15,017 nt of DNA from an uncultured Clostridia bacterium (GTDB lineage Bacteria > Bacillota > Clostridia > Oscillospirales > CAG-272), in the NCBI GenBank assembly GCA_937884385.1, contig CALGCW010000134.1:1-15017 (forward strand). The letters run 5' to 3'. Positions 7,427-15,017 of the stretch are shown here, piece by piece. Both the position numbers and the translations under genes were made by a program. The notes beneath the pieces are model-generated. The model was not told where the DNA came from. It ran no database searches and saw nothing but the letters and a program-made list of their open reading frames with translations. Positions within the stretch are counted from its first letter, which is position 1. Every line of letters starts with the position of its first letter.

Positions 7427-8658
7427 AATATACAATAGGTGAACTGGCAGATATTATTGATGGAGATAGAGGAAAAAACTATCCTCAGCAACATGAGTTT
7501 TCAGAGGAAGGATATTGTTTGTTTCTTAATACAGGAAATGTAACAAGATCAGGATTCTCGTTTGAAAGTAATCAATTTATCTCAAAAGAAAAATGCGATA
7601 TGTTGAGAAAGGGGAAGTTATCGCGAAACGATATAGTATATACAACTCGCGGTACTGTGGGTAACGCAGCTTTTTATAGCGAAAGTGTTCCTTATGAGCA
7701 TGTTCGTATTAACTCTGGTATGGTCATTATTCGTCCTAACGAAGAAATAGTAAGTACAAGATTGCTCTACCAAATTCTCAAAAGTGACTATTATAGGCCT
7801 TATTTTAAAAAGTACTGTACAGGAAGTGCACAACCGCAATTACCAATCAAAAATTTTAGCAAAATTGAATTGGACCTTCCTGAATTAGCAAATCAACAAC
7901 GCATAGCCGATATTCTCTCCGCCTACGACGACCTCATTGAAAACAACCAAAAGCAGATCAAGTTGTTGGAAGAAGCGGCACAGCGACTCTATAAAGAGTG
8001 GTTTGTCGATCTTCGCTTCCCCGGACACGAAAATACCCCCATCATCGACGGTGTCCCACAGGGGTGGGGAAAAACCTCTTTTTCTGAAATCTTCAGCTTT
8101 GTTAGAGGAAAATCTTATACATCAAAAGAATTATCAGAAAATGACGGTATATTGATGGTAAACTTAAAAAATATTAGATCGTTTGGTGGGTACAAACGCA
8201 ACGCTGAAAAAAGATTTACTGGTACATATAAGGAAGAACAACTCCTTGCGGGCGGTGATGTGGTTATGGGTGTTACCGATATGACACAAGAACGACGCCT
8301 TGTAGGGCACGTTGCTCTTATTCCTTCGTTTAATGAAAAAGTTACATTTTCGATGGATCTGATCAAATTGATACCATATTCGGTGACAAAAAATTATTTA
8401 TATTGTACTATGCAATATGGTGGATATAGTGAACAAATAGCACCTCTTGCAAATGGTGTTAATGTGCTTCATTTGAAACCTGAAGCAATGATGAAAATGG
8501 AAATGCTTGTTCCAAATGAGTTAGTAATGAGGGAATTTGATATTAAGTTCGAAGCCATAAGATTAAAAATAGAGGCATTAGAAAAACAATGCGATTTAGC
8601 GGCGCAAGCCCGTGAACGTCTGTTGCCTAAACTTATGAACGGTGAATTGGAGGTGTAA
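7423..8658 (+). CDS. hsdS: Type I restriction-modification specificity subunit (S)
   Basis: This 411-residue protein sets the DNA target of the complex and links HsdM and HsdR. Two target recognition domains alternate with conserved helical regions: TRD1 about 1-155, the central region with QQRIADILSAYDDLIE and KEWFVDLRFPG (156-212), TRD2 about 213-365, and the terminal region ending ARERLLPKLMNGELEV (366-411). This full two-TRD layout and length are normal, so the protein predicts a bipartite recognition site. The TRD1 DNA is noticeably AT-richer than the central conserved part (about 7890-8060), which fits exchange of recognition domains between alleles. The start codon overlaps the hsdM stop as ATGA, indicating translational coupling. 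No second hsdS copy, inverted repeats or recombinase is seen, so phase-variable inversion has no support here. The recognised sequence cannot be predicted. Confidence 0.95.
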   Translation: MKYTIGELADIIDGDRGKNYPQQHEFSEEGYCLFLNTGNVTRSGFSFESNQFISKEKCDMLRKGKLSRNDIVYTTRGTVGNAAFYSESVPYEHVRINSGMVIIRPNEEIVSTRLLYQILKSDYYRPYFKKYCTGSAQPQLPIKNFSKIELDLPELANQQRIADILSAYDDLIENNQKQIKLLEEAAQRLYKEWFVDLRFPGHENTPIIDGVPQGWGKTSFSEIFSFVRGKSYTSKELSENDGILMVNLKNIRSFGGYKRNAEKRFTGTYKEEQLLAGGDVVMGVTDMTQERRLVGHVALIPSFNEKVTFSMDLIKLIPYSVTKNYLYCTMQYGGYSEQIAPLANGVNVLHLKPEAMMKMEMLVPNELVMREFDIKFEAIRLKIEALEKQCDLAAQARERLLPKLMNGELEV

Positions 8659-8660
8659 AT

Positions 8661-9242
8661 ATGAATGTTCCTAAAGAGTTTATAGAATTAGTTAAAAATG
8701 ATATTAAAAGAATTGACAATATGCTTTCTTCTAATAGCAATACTCAAGAGTTGCTTAAACTTCACAAAGAAATTGATAGCAAATATCAGTCGTGCATTTC
8801 TAATTGGTATCAAGGATTAAATGAAGCTGTATATCAACGAGGTATTGATCCCTATATAGATTATTATTATCTTAAAGGGTCGCGAGATGACATTATAGAT
8901 AATTTGTCGATGTTTAGAGTTAAATTAGAGATTTATACATATGGAATGAACACTATTTCTTTGCCAGAAGCTCCAACGACAAGTGTCAATGTTACTACTA
9001 ATGTAGGTGTAAACATTACTTTTGAACAAGTTCGTGCCAAAATTGAAGATATGACATCACTTACTGAAGAAGAAACTCAAGAAATCAAAGCAAAACTTGA
9101 TGAACTTGAAGAGATCATCAGTAGCAAAGATAAAAAGAAAACTAAATGGGAAAAAGTTAAACCTGTTCTCGCTTGGTTAGTAGATAAAAGCTTCGATGTC
9201 GGTATGACATTGTTACCATTACTTTTGAAAATACAAGAATGA
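8661..9242 (+). CDS. Hypothetical protein embedded in R-M operon (partner of KAP NTPase?)
   Basis: This 193-residue protein is not recognised. An N-terminal helical part (1-100) with an aromatic stretch DPYIDYYYLKG is followed by a Thr/Val/Asn-rich linker (105-119, TSVNVTTNVGVNIT). Then comes an acidic coiled helix (122-155, TSLTEEETQEIKAKLDELEE), a basic patch KDKKKTKWEK (157-166) and a hydrophobic C-terminal helix (about 168-191, ending LLPLLLK). The tail could be an amphipathic membrane anchor or a protein contact. GGAGGTG overlapping the hsdS end lies 6-12 bases before the ATG, and the gap to hsdS is 2 bases, so expression is tied to the R-M genes. The gap to the KAP gene is 9 bases. The DNA is more AT-rich than hsdM and hsdR. 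The position suggests a defence accessory protein or a partner or regulator of the NTPase; this is inference from location only. Confidence 0.8.
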   Translation: MNVPKEFIELVKNDIKRIDNMLSSNSNTQELLKLHKEIDSKYQSCISNWYQGLNEAVYQRGIDPYIDYYYLKGSRDDIIDNLSMFRVKLEIYTYGMNTISLPEAPTTSVNVTTNVGVNITFEQVRAKIEDMTSLTEEETQEIKAKLDELEEIISSKDKKKTKWEKVKPVLAWLVDKSFDVGMTLLPLLLKIQE

Positions 9243-9251
9243 GGTGTAACG

Positions 9252-10610
9252 TTGGAAAAACTTGATATTCTAAATCGCGAAGAATTCGTAAATAAGCTTG
9301 TTACTCTTACTGAAAATCTATCTGTAACTAACGGTAATACTTCATTTGCGCTCAATGGTGTATGGGGTTGTGGGAAAAGTTTTGTATTGGATATGTATGA
9401 GAAGCAATTAAATCAAATACAATCTGAAGAAACTTCAATGGATAAATATTTCGTTATTCGCTATAATTGTTGGAAATATGATTATTATGACGAGCCACTT
9501 GTTGCAATTGTAGCAGATATAATAGAAACAATTGAGACCAAGACAAAACTTTTTCCTGATAACGAGAAAAAACAGAAGATTTTGGGCACATTAAAAGCGA
9601 TAGGAATTTCTCTTTTGACTATTTCTAATAATGCTATTAAAGAAAAGACAGGGGTAGATTTAGAAAAAACGTTTAATGTCGTTAAAGATGGATTAAATGA
9701 TGGCGCTAAAGAGTTTGAGGAAAAGCACGATTATGATGCATACTTCGGATTTAATAAAGCAATGGCCATGCTATCCAAATCTCTTGAAGAAATATCTAAG
9801 AATTATACAATCGTTTTTCTTGTTGATGAACTTGATAGATGCTTACCGGAATATGCAATTAAGGTATTAGAGCGTTTACACCATTTGTCAGAGCACACTA
9901 ATAACGTAATAACAGTTATAGCGATTGATAAAAATCAGCTTGAACAAAGTGTTAAAACACTCTTTGGATTTGAAAATCCTGATACATATCTCAAGAAATT
10001 TATTTCATTTGAGATTTTCTTAGATAATGGTAAGATTTCGGATAAGTTTATTGAAAAATATGCTGACTATATTAATTTGTTTGACAATAGTGTTATTGAA
10101 TATGACGACTCTATTGAAGAATTTATGCAAGCCGTGTTTCAAAAGATTGATATTAGAGAGCAAGAACAGTTAATGAAACGAGCTATGTTGGCACATAAAA
10201 TGTTGTTTGATGATAAAAAGGACTATAGTTTTATGTGCGTTGAATTATTGTATATAATCCTTTTTACTCATTATCAAGGAAGAGTAAATTTTACTGATTG
10301 GTTCAGAACATATGATATGACAACAGAAGCATCGAAAGAATGGCCACCATTTGATTTTTATTTTAAGGATAAGTTTGACAGCTTGCCGTGTAAAGAATTT
10401 GTTACTGAGGGGTATAATCCGCATAAAATTTGCTATATAAGTGCGGAACAATCCTTGTATGCCTCAATAGCATATACGTGGTATTCAATATTTATGAAGA
10501 GTAATAGTAGTTATTTATTGAAAATTGAAAACGCTGATATTAGATCTATAATAGATGATAATGCTGTAGAACTGAAAAAATATATTGAATTTATCAAATT
10601 TATAAGATAA
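9252..10610 (+). CDS. KAP-family P-loop NTPase
   Basis: This 452-residue protein belongs to the KAP P-loop NTPase group. Walker A is GVWGCGKS (36-43). The family segment YNCWKYDYYDEPLVAIV follows (71-87). Walker B with the KAP hallmark is LVDELDRC (190-197), then a helix with KVLERLHHL. A short hydrophobic stretch (110-126) lies where many KAP proteins carry inserted membrane helices; here it is too weak to call a true membrane segment. KAP proteins are often membrane-associated, and the plasmid protein PifA of this group blocks phage T7. The C-terminal 200 residues are unrecognised. The start is TTG 9252: GAGGTG at 9241-9246 is at proper distance and the fold begins soon after. The position between hsdS and hsdR, 9 bases after the 193-residue gene and 11 before hsdR, argues for a defence role, possibly as a membrane-linked switch. 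The function is inferred. Confidence 0.85.
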   Translation: MEKLDILNREEFVNKLVTLTENLSVTNGNTSFALNGVWGCGKSFVLDMYEKQLNQIQSEETSMDKYFVIRYNCWKYDYYDEPLVAIVADIIETIETKTKLFPDNEKKQKILGTLKAIGISLLTISNNAIKEKTGVDLEKTFNVVKDGLNDGAKEFEEKHDYDAYFGFNKAMAMLSKSLEEISKNYTIVFLVDELDRCLPEYAIKVLERLHHLSEHTNNVITVIAIDKNQLEQSVKTLFGFENPDTYLKKFISFEIFLDNGKISDKFIEKYADYINLFDNSVIEYDDSIEEFMQAVFQKIDIREQEQLMKRAMLAHKMLFDDKKDYSFMCVELLYIILFTHYQGRVNFTDWFRTYDMTTEASKEWPPFDFYFKDKFDSLPCKEFVTEGYNPHKICYISAEQSLYASIAYTWYSIFMKSNSSYLLKIENADIRSIIDDNAVELKKYIEFIKFIR

Positions 10611-10621
10611 GGAGCAAATTT

Positions 10622-13600
10622 ATGAGCTGGGAATATTCCGAAAATATACTTGTTCAGAACAGTGCGGGAAAAGTTCTGAAGGACAAGCTTGGCTGGAATG
10701 TCGTGTTTGCCTACAACACAGAGGTGTTGGGTGAGGACGGCACTTTGGGCAGAAAATCATATAAGGAGATCGTTTTGACGAGATATTTGCGTCAAGCTCT
10801 CTTTGATAATAACGAGTGGATGACGGACGAGTACGCAAATTATGCCGTCAAGACTCTTTGCGCCTATACGGCATCTTCTACGCTCATGCAGATCAATGAG
10901 GAAAAATATTCTATGCTCCGTGACGGTATCCCTGTTCAAGTTAAAAAGCCCAACGGTACCTTTGAAACCCGCAACGCTACCGTATTTAATTTCAAAGAGC
11001 CCGAGAAGAATCATTTCCTTGCAGTGCAGGAATTGAAGATTCACGGTGAACTTTATCGCAGAAGAACCGACATTGTCGGCTTTGTTAACGGTATTCCGCT
11101 TTTGTTCGTTGAATTGAAGAAGCAAAACGTTGACGTTAAGAATGCATACGATTGCAACTATACCGATTATCTTTCTACAATACCTCAGTTGTTCCATTTT
11201 AATGCCTTTTTGATGCTTTCAAACGGTCTCGAAGCAAAGGTGGGAACAATGGGCTCTAAATATGACTTTTTCCACGAGTGGAAACGTCTCAAAGAGGACG
11301 AAGTGGGCGCGGTTGACCTTGAAACTATGCTTCTCGGTATCTGCAAGAAAGAGAATTTTATGGATTTGTTTGAGAATTTCATTCTCTTTGACCATTCGGG
11401 TGGTAAGTGCGCAAAGATTTTTGCCCGCAACCATCAATATCTCGGTGTAAACGAGGCGGTTGAGTCATACAAGGCAAGAAAGCTCAAGAACGGCAAGCTT
11501 GGCGTATTCTGGCACACGCAAGGAAGTGGAAAAAGCTATTCGATGGTATTCCTTGCACAAAAAATTCGCCGACAGTTCACGGGTAGCCCTACGTTTGTTA
11601 TCCTTACTGACCGTGATGAACTCAATAAGCAGATTAGCGATACTTTTGAAGCGTGCGGTTGCCTTTCGGGCAAGGCGCGTCAGTACATACCCTCAAGCGG
11701 AGCAAAGCTTTATGAGATGCTCCGTGGAAATCCGAGCTTTATCTTTACGCTCATTCAAAAATTCAATGACGAGAACGCAACGCCAATTATACCTGATCAC
11801 GATATAATTATTTTATCTGACGAGGCACACCGTTCTCAAAACGGTATCTTTGCCGACAATATGTGCCGTGTTCTTCCTACTGCAGCACGTATTGGTTTTA
11901 CCGGTACACCTCTATTTAAGTACGATAATATTACCGAGAGAACGTTTGGTACTTACGTATCAATTTATGACTTTAAGCGCGCAGTTGACGACGGTGCAAC
12001 TGTTCCGCTTTATTATGAAAATCGCAGCGATATGCTGCAAATTACTAATCCTGAGATTAACGAGGAGCTTCTGGATGCAGTTGAGGCAGCCGATCTCGAC
12101 GTTAATCAGCAGGCAAAGCTCGAGCTTGAGCTTGCGAAGGACATTCATATCATCACTTCCGAGCCGCGTCTTGATACTATTGCACAAGACTTTGTGGAGC
12201 ATTACAGCGACCTTTGGACAACAGGAAAAGCTATGTTTGTTTGCGTAAACAAGGTTACTTGTGTTCGTATGTATAATCTTGCGCAGAAATATTGGGCAAA
12301 GAAGATTGTCGAGCTTGAAAAAGAGCTTAAAACTGTTACTCAACAGGAAGCACAAGAGCTTGAACGCAAGATTGTCTGGATGAAAGAAACCGAAATGGCG
12401 GTTGTTGTAAGCCAGGAGCAGAATGAAATTCAGACATTCCAAAATTGGGGTCTGGATATTCTTCCTCATCGCACAAAAATGGAAAAGCGAGAGATGGATA
12501 AGGAATTTAAAGATGACGACAATCCATTCCGCATCGTTTTCGTGTGCGCGATGTGGCTCACGGGATTTGATGTTAAATCTCTTGCAACAATCTATCTCGA
12601 TAAGCCATTGAAGGCGCATACGCTTATGCAAACTATTGCCCGCGCGAACCGTGTTTGCGACGGAAAGAGTAATGGTCTTGTTGTTGACTATATTGGTGTT
12701 GTAAAGGCGCTTCGTCAGGCGCTTGCCGATTACACTGCCGCAAAGGGAGGCACACCGGGTGATGATCCCGCCCCCGACAAATCCGAGCTTATTGCAAAAA
12801 TTGAAAATACAATCAATAGTATTGACGTATATATGGAACAACATGAGTTTTCATTGAAATCATTGGTAAATGCAGACGATTTTGCAAAGCTTGCTTTAGT
12901 TGCATCGGGCGCAAATGCTATGTGTACAACAGATGAGGTGAAAAAGCGTTTTGAAATTCAGGCACGTGAGCTTTTCCGTATGTTTAAGTATATTGAAAAA
13001 GGTGAAGTGTCAGATGAAACTGTACGAAACAAAAATGCAATAAGCGCTATTTATGATCAGTTGCAAGAAAAGCGCGTTCACGCGGATAATTCAGCGTTGA
13101 TGGCACAAATAAACCAAATCGTTAGTGAGTCCGTTGCAGTTACCAAAACTGTTGGAACTGAAGATAATAAAAAATTCGATATAAGCAAAATTGACTTTGA
13201 TAGACTCAGACGTGAGTTTGAGAGAGTGCAAAATAAGAATTTGCTTTTAAAGGATCTACAATCACTTGTTGAACAACGTCTTGCGCAAATGCTAAAGCAA
13301 AATCCCTTGAGAATTGATTACTATCAGCGTTATCAGGATATTGTTGATGAGTATAACAAAGAAAATAAAAAAGACGAGATTGCTATCGTCTTTGAAAATC
13401 TTATTAAACTTGTTAGCGAGCTTGACGAAGAACAAAAGCGCTATGTACAAGAAGGTTTTAATAGCGACGAAGAGTTGTCCATTTACGATCTTTTGGTAAG
13501 CGGACAGGCACTTTCTAAGGAAGAAATCAAGAAAGTAAAAAAGCTTGCTCAAGAAATGCTTACGAAGATTAAGGAGCGAATTCATGAGCTTGACCATTGG

Positions 13601-13750
13601 CGTGATAAGGAAGAAACGCAATCTATAATCAGCGTTCTTATTCGCGATCTCTTGTGGTCAAATTTGCCCGATAGCTATAGCGATACGCAAATCACAGTTT
13701 ACAAACAAGCGTTGTACGAATACGTATATAATACATATCCGGCGGCGTAA
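10622..13750 (+). CDS. hsdR: Type I restriction endonuclease/translocase subunit (R)
   Basis: This 1042-residue protein is the restriction and DNA-translocating subunit, which cuts unmodified DNA after ATP-driven translocation. The N-terminal nuclease domain shows the PD-(D/E)xK signature TDIVGF...FVELKKQ with Asp150, Glu164 and Lys166. The superfamily 2 motor follows: Walker A TQGSGKS (299-305), DEAH box SDEAHRS (399-405), motif III GFTGTP (425-430) and motif VI TIARANR (about 670-678). The C-terminal 300 residues are helical and highly charged, as expected for the HsdM-contact region. All catalytic motifs are intact and the length is normal, so the enzyme should be active. AAGGAG lies 8 bases before the ATG. 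Base composition turns more AT-rich after about 12830, in the C-terminal part. It is separated from its hsdM/hsdS partners by the two inserted genes. Confidence 0.95.
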   Translation: MSWEYSENILVQNSAGKVLKDKLGWNVVFAYNTEVLGEDGTLGRKSYKEIVLTRYLRQALFDNNEWMTDEYANYAVKTLCAYTASSTLMQINEEKYSMLRDGIPVQVKKPNGTFETRNATVFNFKEPEKNHFLAVQELKIHGELYRRRTDIVGFVNGIPLLFVELKKQNVDVKNAYDCNYTDYLSTIPQLFHFNAFLMLSNGLEAKVGTMGSKYDFFHEWKRLKEDEVGAVDLETMLLGICKKENFMDLFENFILFDHSGGKCAKIFARNHQYLGVNEAVESYKARKLKNGKLGVFWHTQGSGKSYSMVFLAQKIRRQFTGSPTFVILTDRDELNKQISDTFEACGCLSGKARQYIPSSGAKLYEMLRGNPSFIFTLIQKFNDENATPIIPDHDIIILSDEAHRSQNGIFADNMCRVLPTAARIGFTGTPLFKYDNITERTFGTYVSIYDFKRAVDDGATVPLYYENRSDMLQITNPEINEELLDAVEAADLDVNQQAKLELELAKDIHIITSEPRLDTIAQDFVEHYSDLWTTGKAMFVCVNKVTCVRMYNLAQKYWAKKIVELEKELKTVTQQEAQELERKIVWMKETEMAVVVSQEQNEIQTFQNWGLDILPHRTKMEKREMDKEFKDDDNPFRIVFVCAMWLTGFDVKSLATIYLDKPLKAHTLMQTIARANRVCDGKSNGLVVDYIGVVKALRQALADYTAAKGGTPGDDPAPDKSELIAKIENTINSIDVYMEQHEFSLKSLVNADDFAKLALVASGANAMCTTDEVKKRFEIQARELFRMFKYIEKGEVSDETVRNKNAISAIYDQLQEKRVHADNSALMAQINQIVSESVAVTKTVGTEDNKKFDISKIDFDRLRREFERVQNKNLLLKDLQSLVEQRLAQMLKQNPLRIDYYQRYQDIVDEYNKENKKDEIAIVFENLIKLVSELDEEQKRYVQEGFNSDEELSIYDLLVSGQALSKEEIKKVKKLAQEMLTKIKERIHELDHWRDKEETQSIISVLIRDLLWSNLPDSYSDTQITVYKQALYEYVYNTYPAA

Positions 13751-13759
13751 GGAGGAATA

Positions 13760-14419
13760 ATGGAAACATATTTATTTTATGCATACTTGAAATATTCTAA
13801 GGAGAATAAGCAATCATTTTGGCCTAAATTAACCACACGCCCTGTATTAGTAATAGTATTTTTTATCCTAACTCTTGTTAGTAGTATATGTGGCATAGTG
13901 TTTTCACTATTTCAATGGCATATAGCTACTTGGATTGCAATTACAGCAGAAATCATATTTGGAATATTATTCTACACATTTTCAGAAAAGTATCATATTG
14001 ATTTTTGTTCTTCAGAGTATAAGACATATAAAAACTATTGTCTAAAGCTATATGATTGGTTGCAAGAATTTGATGTTAATACCCTTACTGGAGTTGAGTC
14101 TTTATGCCATAGTATTACTGCTAAAATCACTCAACTAAAATCAGAAGAAGAGTCAAAAAATGCAAGAAGCGAGCGTTGGTTGCAAGCTTTATTTATTCCT
14201 GTTATTATAGCAATAATAACAACATCAATATCGCATCATGAAAATGTTGGTGAAATGGTTTTATCCACATTTTCTATAGTTACATTTTTTATACTTGTTT
14301 ATGGAGTTGTTTCAACGATAAAGAGTATAAGTAACTTTCCCCAAAGAAGAAAAATTAAACAGATGGAGTGTTTTGCTACCGATTTGAATGCTTTGATTTC
14401 CATAATAAAAAGCAACTAA
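13760..14419 (+). CDS. Four-helix membrane protein, unknown function
   Basis: This 219-residue protein has two pairs of hydrophobic helices: about 28-50 and 55-75, then about 141-157 and 165-187. The pairs are separated by a roughly 65-residue hydrophilic part, and a short basic tail (QRRKIKQ) follows. With N- and C-termini inside, the middle segment and tail would be cytoplasmic. No family is recognised. The layout of two 2TM hairpins is reminiscent of membrane effectors attached to defence loci (S-4TM or SLATT-like), but I see no specific motif for either. AAGGAGG overlaps the hsdR stop, 9 bases ahead of the ATG, so it is the last gene of the operon. The DNA is strongly AT-rich, like the 193-residue and KAP genes and unlike the hsdR N-terminal part, suggesting the same acquired set. 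Confidence 0.8.
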   Translation: METYLFYAYLKYSKENKQSFWPKLTTRPVLVIVFFILTLVSSICGIVFSLFQWHIATWIAITAEIIFGILFYTFSEKYHIDFCSSEYKTYKNYCLKLYDWLQEFDVNTLTGVESLCHSITAKITQLKSEEESKNARSERWLQALFIPVIIAIITTSISHHENVGEMVLSTFSIVTFFILVYGVVSTIKSISNFPQRRKIKQMECFATDLNALISIIKSN

Positions 14420-14444
14420 TTGGGCTCATCTGAGAACAATTTAA

Positions 14445-14615
14445 CAAAAGCAAATCTTAAAAAGAAAAGATATAGATAAAGTTATCGTTCCAATGATACA
14501 TATACTGTTGAACAACTATTCAGTCGCAAAAAGTATATATGAGAAATTTTCAAATCAAGATAAAGAGTGGTTTTTAAAGCTTCCAATTGTAAATTTGTAT
14601 CCCAAAATCATATAG
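14445..14615 (+). pseudogene. Remnant reading frame, C-terminal fragment of unknown gene
   Basis: A 56-codon stretch opens just after a TAA (14442-14444) and ends in TAG 14613-14615. It reads as protein-like sequence (for example IHILLNNYSVAKSIYEKF, NQDKEWFLKLP) but has no start at its beginning. The only ATG in frame (14493) has no ribosome site. The neighbouring frame also reads protein-like up to a stop at about 14479, ending in an A-rich tract (TTAAAAAGAAAAG). A frameshift in that tract would join the two. I infer a decayed 3' end of a gene, possibly a lost operon member. A terminator follows 5 bases later. It could also be chance. Confidence 0.35.
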
Positions 14616-14620
14616 AAATA

Positions 14621-14656
14621 AGCCCTTCAGCTTCAATGCTGAAGGGCTCTCTTTTT
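14621..14656 (+). terminator. Rho-independent terminator of the R-M operon
   Basis: An 11-bp perfect stem (AGCCCTTCAGC / GCTGAAGGGCT) with the 6-base loop TTCAAT is followed by CTCTTTTT. It is the first strong hairpin after hsdM, so the six R-M operon genes probably end their transcript here. The reverse strand has only a weak T-tract. Confidence 0.85.
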
Positions 14657-14735
14657 CTCCTCTCGCTCCTTCGTTTTCTCTTCTGATATCTCCTTTCACA
14701 ATTTTCCATAATGAGTAAAACAATATGGAGAATAT

Positions 14736-14886
14736 TAATGTCGCCTTTTCCAAGATTGTTAATAGGCTATAACATTTTTGCAAATGTATCTCAAAAATGC
14801 GTCATTATTTCGAAGTGTTTTTTTAATCAGTCTTTTTCAAGAACGTAAGTATGCTATAACATTTTTGGAGAAGTATTCAAAAATGC
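14736..14886. repeat. Diverged direct repeat pair, 63-65 bp
   Basis: The block at 14736-14800 and the block at 14824-14886 align over their whole length. They share TAAT, TTTTCCAAGA/TTTTCAAGAA, the identical GCTATAACATTTTTG (14766 and 14853) and CAAAAATGC at the end. They are 87-88 bases apart in register. Each contains the inner inverted repeat CATTTTTG/CAAAAATG. The second copy covers the 3' end of the minus-strand frame ending at 14837, so the first copy looks like a duplicated, decayed gene end. Confidence 0.6.
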
Positions 14887-15016
14887 TATAGCTTGAAAGA
14901 GATAATCCATTGAGATTGATGGAGGATGTGAAGGATGGCTTTTCTCCTTCGCGGACAATTCTTAAACTCTGGATTTGAGTCTTAGTGATATCTCCTTCAT
15001 ACATTCCGTTGAGTCT
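14837..15016 (-). CDS. 3' end of an unrecognised minus-strand gene, partial
   Basis: The minus strand is open from the window edge to a TGA at 14839-14837 (59 codons). It reads like a real protein, with NGMYEGDITKTQIQSLR, REGEKPSFTSS and IFEYFSKNVIAYL. I do not recognise the family. The hairpin at 14853-14892 lies inside its last codons. No start can be given because the gene enters from outside. It converges with the R-M operon. An internal ATG exists near 14998, so a short independent gene is possible. Confidence is limited by the short length. Confidence 0.4.
   Translation of the reverse strand, partial: RLNGMYEGDITKTQIQSLRIVREGEKPSFTSSINLNGLSLSSYSIFEYFSKNVIAYLRS
14853..14892. repeat. Hairpin in second repeat copy
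   Basis: GCTATA-A-CATTTTTG pairs with CAAAAATG-C-TATAGC: 14 base pairs with one A-C mismatch and a 10-base loop. There is no T-tract on the plus side. The first copy (14766-14800) keeps only the inner 8-bp stem. Confidence 0.6.
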
Positions 15017-15017
15017 C

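Noticed and set aside
7423..8658. Phase-variable (inverting) hsdS locus
   Set aside because: There is only one hsdS, with no second copy, no inverted repeats and no recombinase in the window.
10757..11197. 146-codon frame antisense to the hsdR N-terminus
   Set aside because: It is a shadow of the nuclease-domain coding sequence, without a ribosome site or domain.
11960..12844. Long open frame antisense to hsdR
   Set aside because: hsdR is clearly coding with helicase motifs; the antisense frame has no recognisable domain and reflects codon bias.
14574..14783. 69-codon minus-strand frame
   Set aside because: It runs through the strong terminator hairpin and one copy of the direct repeat; no ribosome site or family is seen.

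Overview
The window looks like part of a low-to-mid GC Gram-positive genome, most likely a gut-type Clostridia. The reasons are strong GGAGG-type ribosome binding sites, T-tailed hairpin terminators, a BspA/DUF285-type surface repeat, a DUF6809-like small protein, and AT-rich codon use in most accessory genes. No rRNA, complete tRNA, CRISPR array, transposase or integrase is visible.

Left edge (1-1029). The minus strand carries the end of a DUF285/BspA-like repeat gene, with 30-residue tandem repeats, that leaves the window at base 1. It breaks off at about 207, directly against a short plus-strand gene (216-530) resembling DUF6809 proteins. A strong terminator follows, then about 450 bases of non-coding DNA rich in inverted and degenerate direct repeats.

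First operon (1030-5358). A near-consensus promoter (TTGACG, 17 nt, TATACT) drives an HTH protein with a C-terminal aminoglycoside-phosphotransferase-like lobe whose key catalytic residues are replaced. Seven bases later comes a DEDDh 3'-5' exonuclease, then a MATE-family transporter of visibly higher GC, then a terminator. The first two genes look like a coupled pair of unknown purpose.

Second operon (5600-14419). This is a complete type I restriction-modification locus: hsdM (with a charged insertion), hsdS (two target recognition domains) and hsdR. Between hsdS and hsdR sit a 193-residue protein of unknown function with a hydrophobic C-terminus and a KAP-family P-loop NTPase. A four-helix membrane protein follows hsdR. 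All six genes are on one strand, with junctions from a 4-nt overlap to an 11-nt gap, so they are almost certainly one transcript. The extra genes are more AT-rich than the hsd core and look like cargo. KAP NTPases include the phage-exclusion protein PifA, so an additional membrane-linked anti-phage layer inside the R-M operon is a reasonable hypothesis. This is the best candidate for an undescribed system here.

Right edge (14420-15017). A short broken reading frame, a strong terminator, a diverged 63-65 bp direct repeat containing hairpins, and the 3' end of an unrecognised minus-strand frame running off the window.
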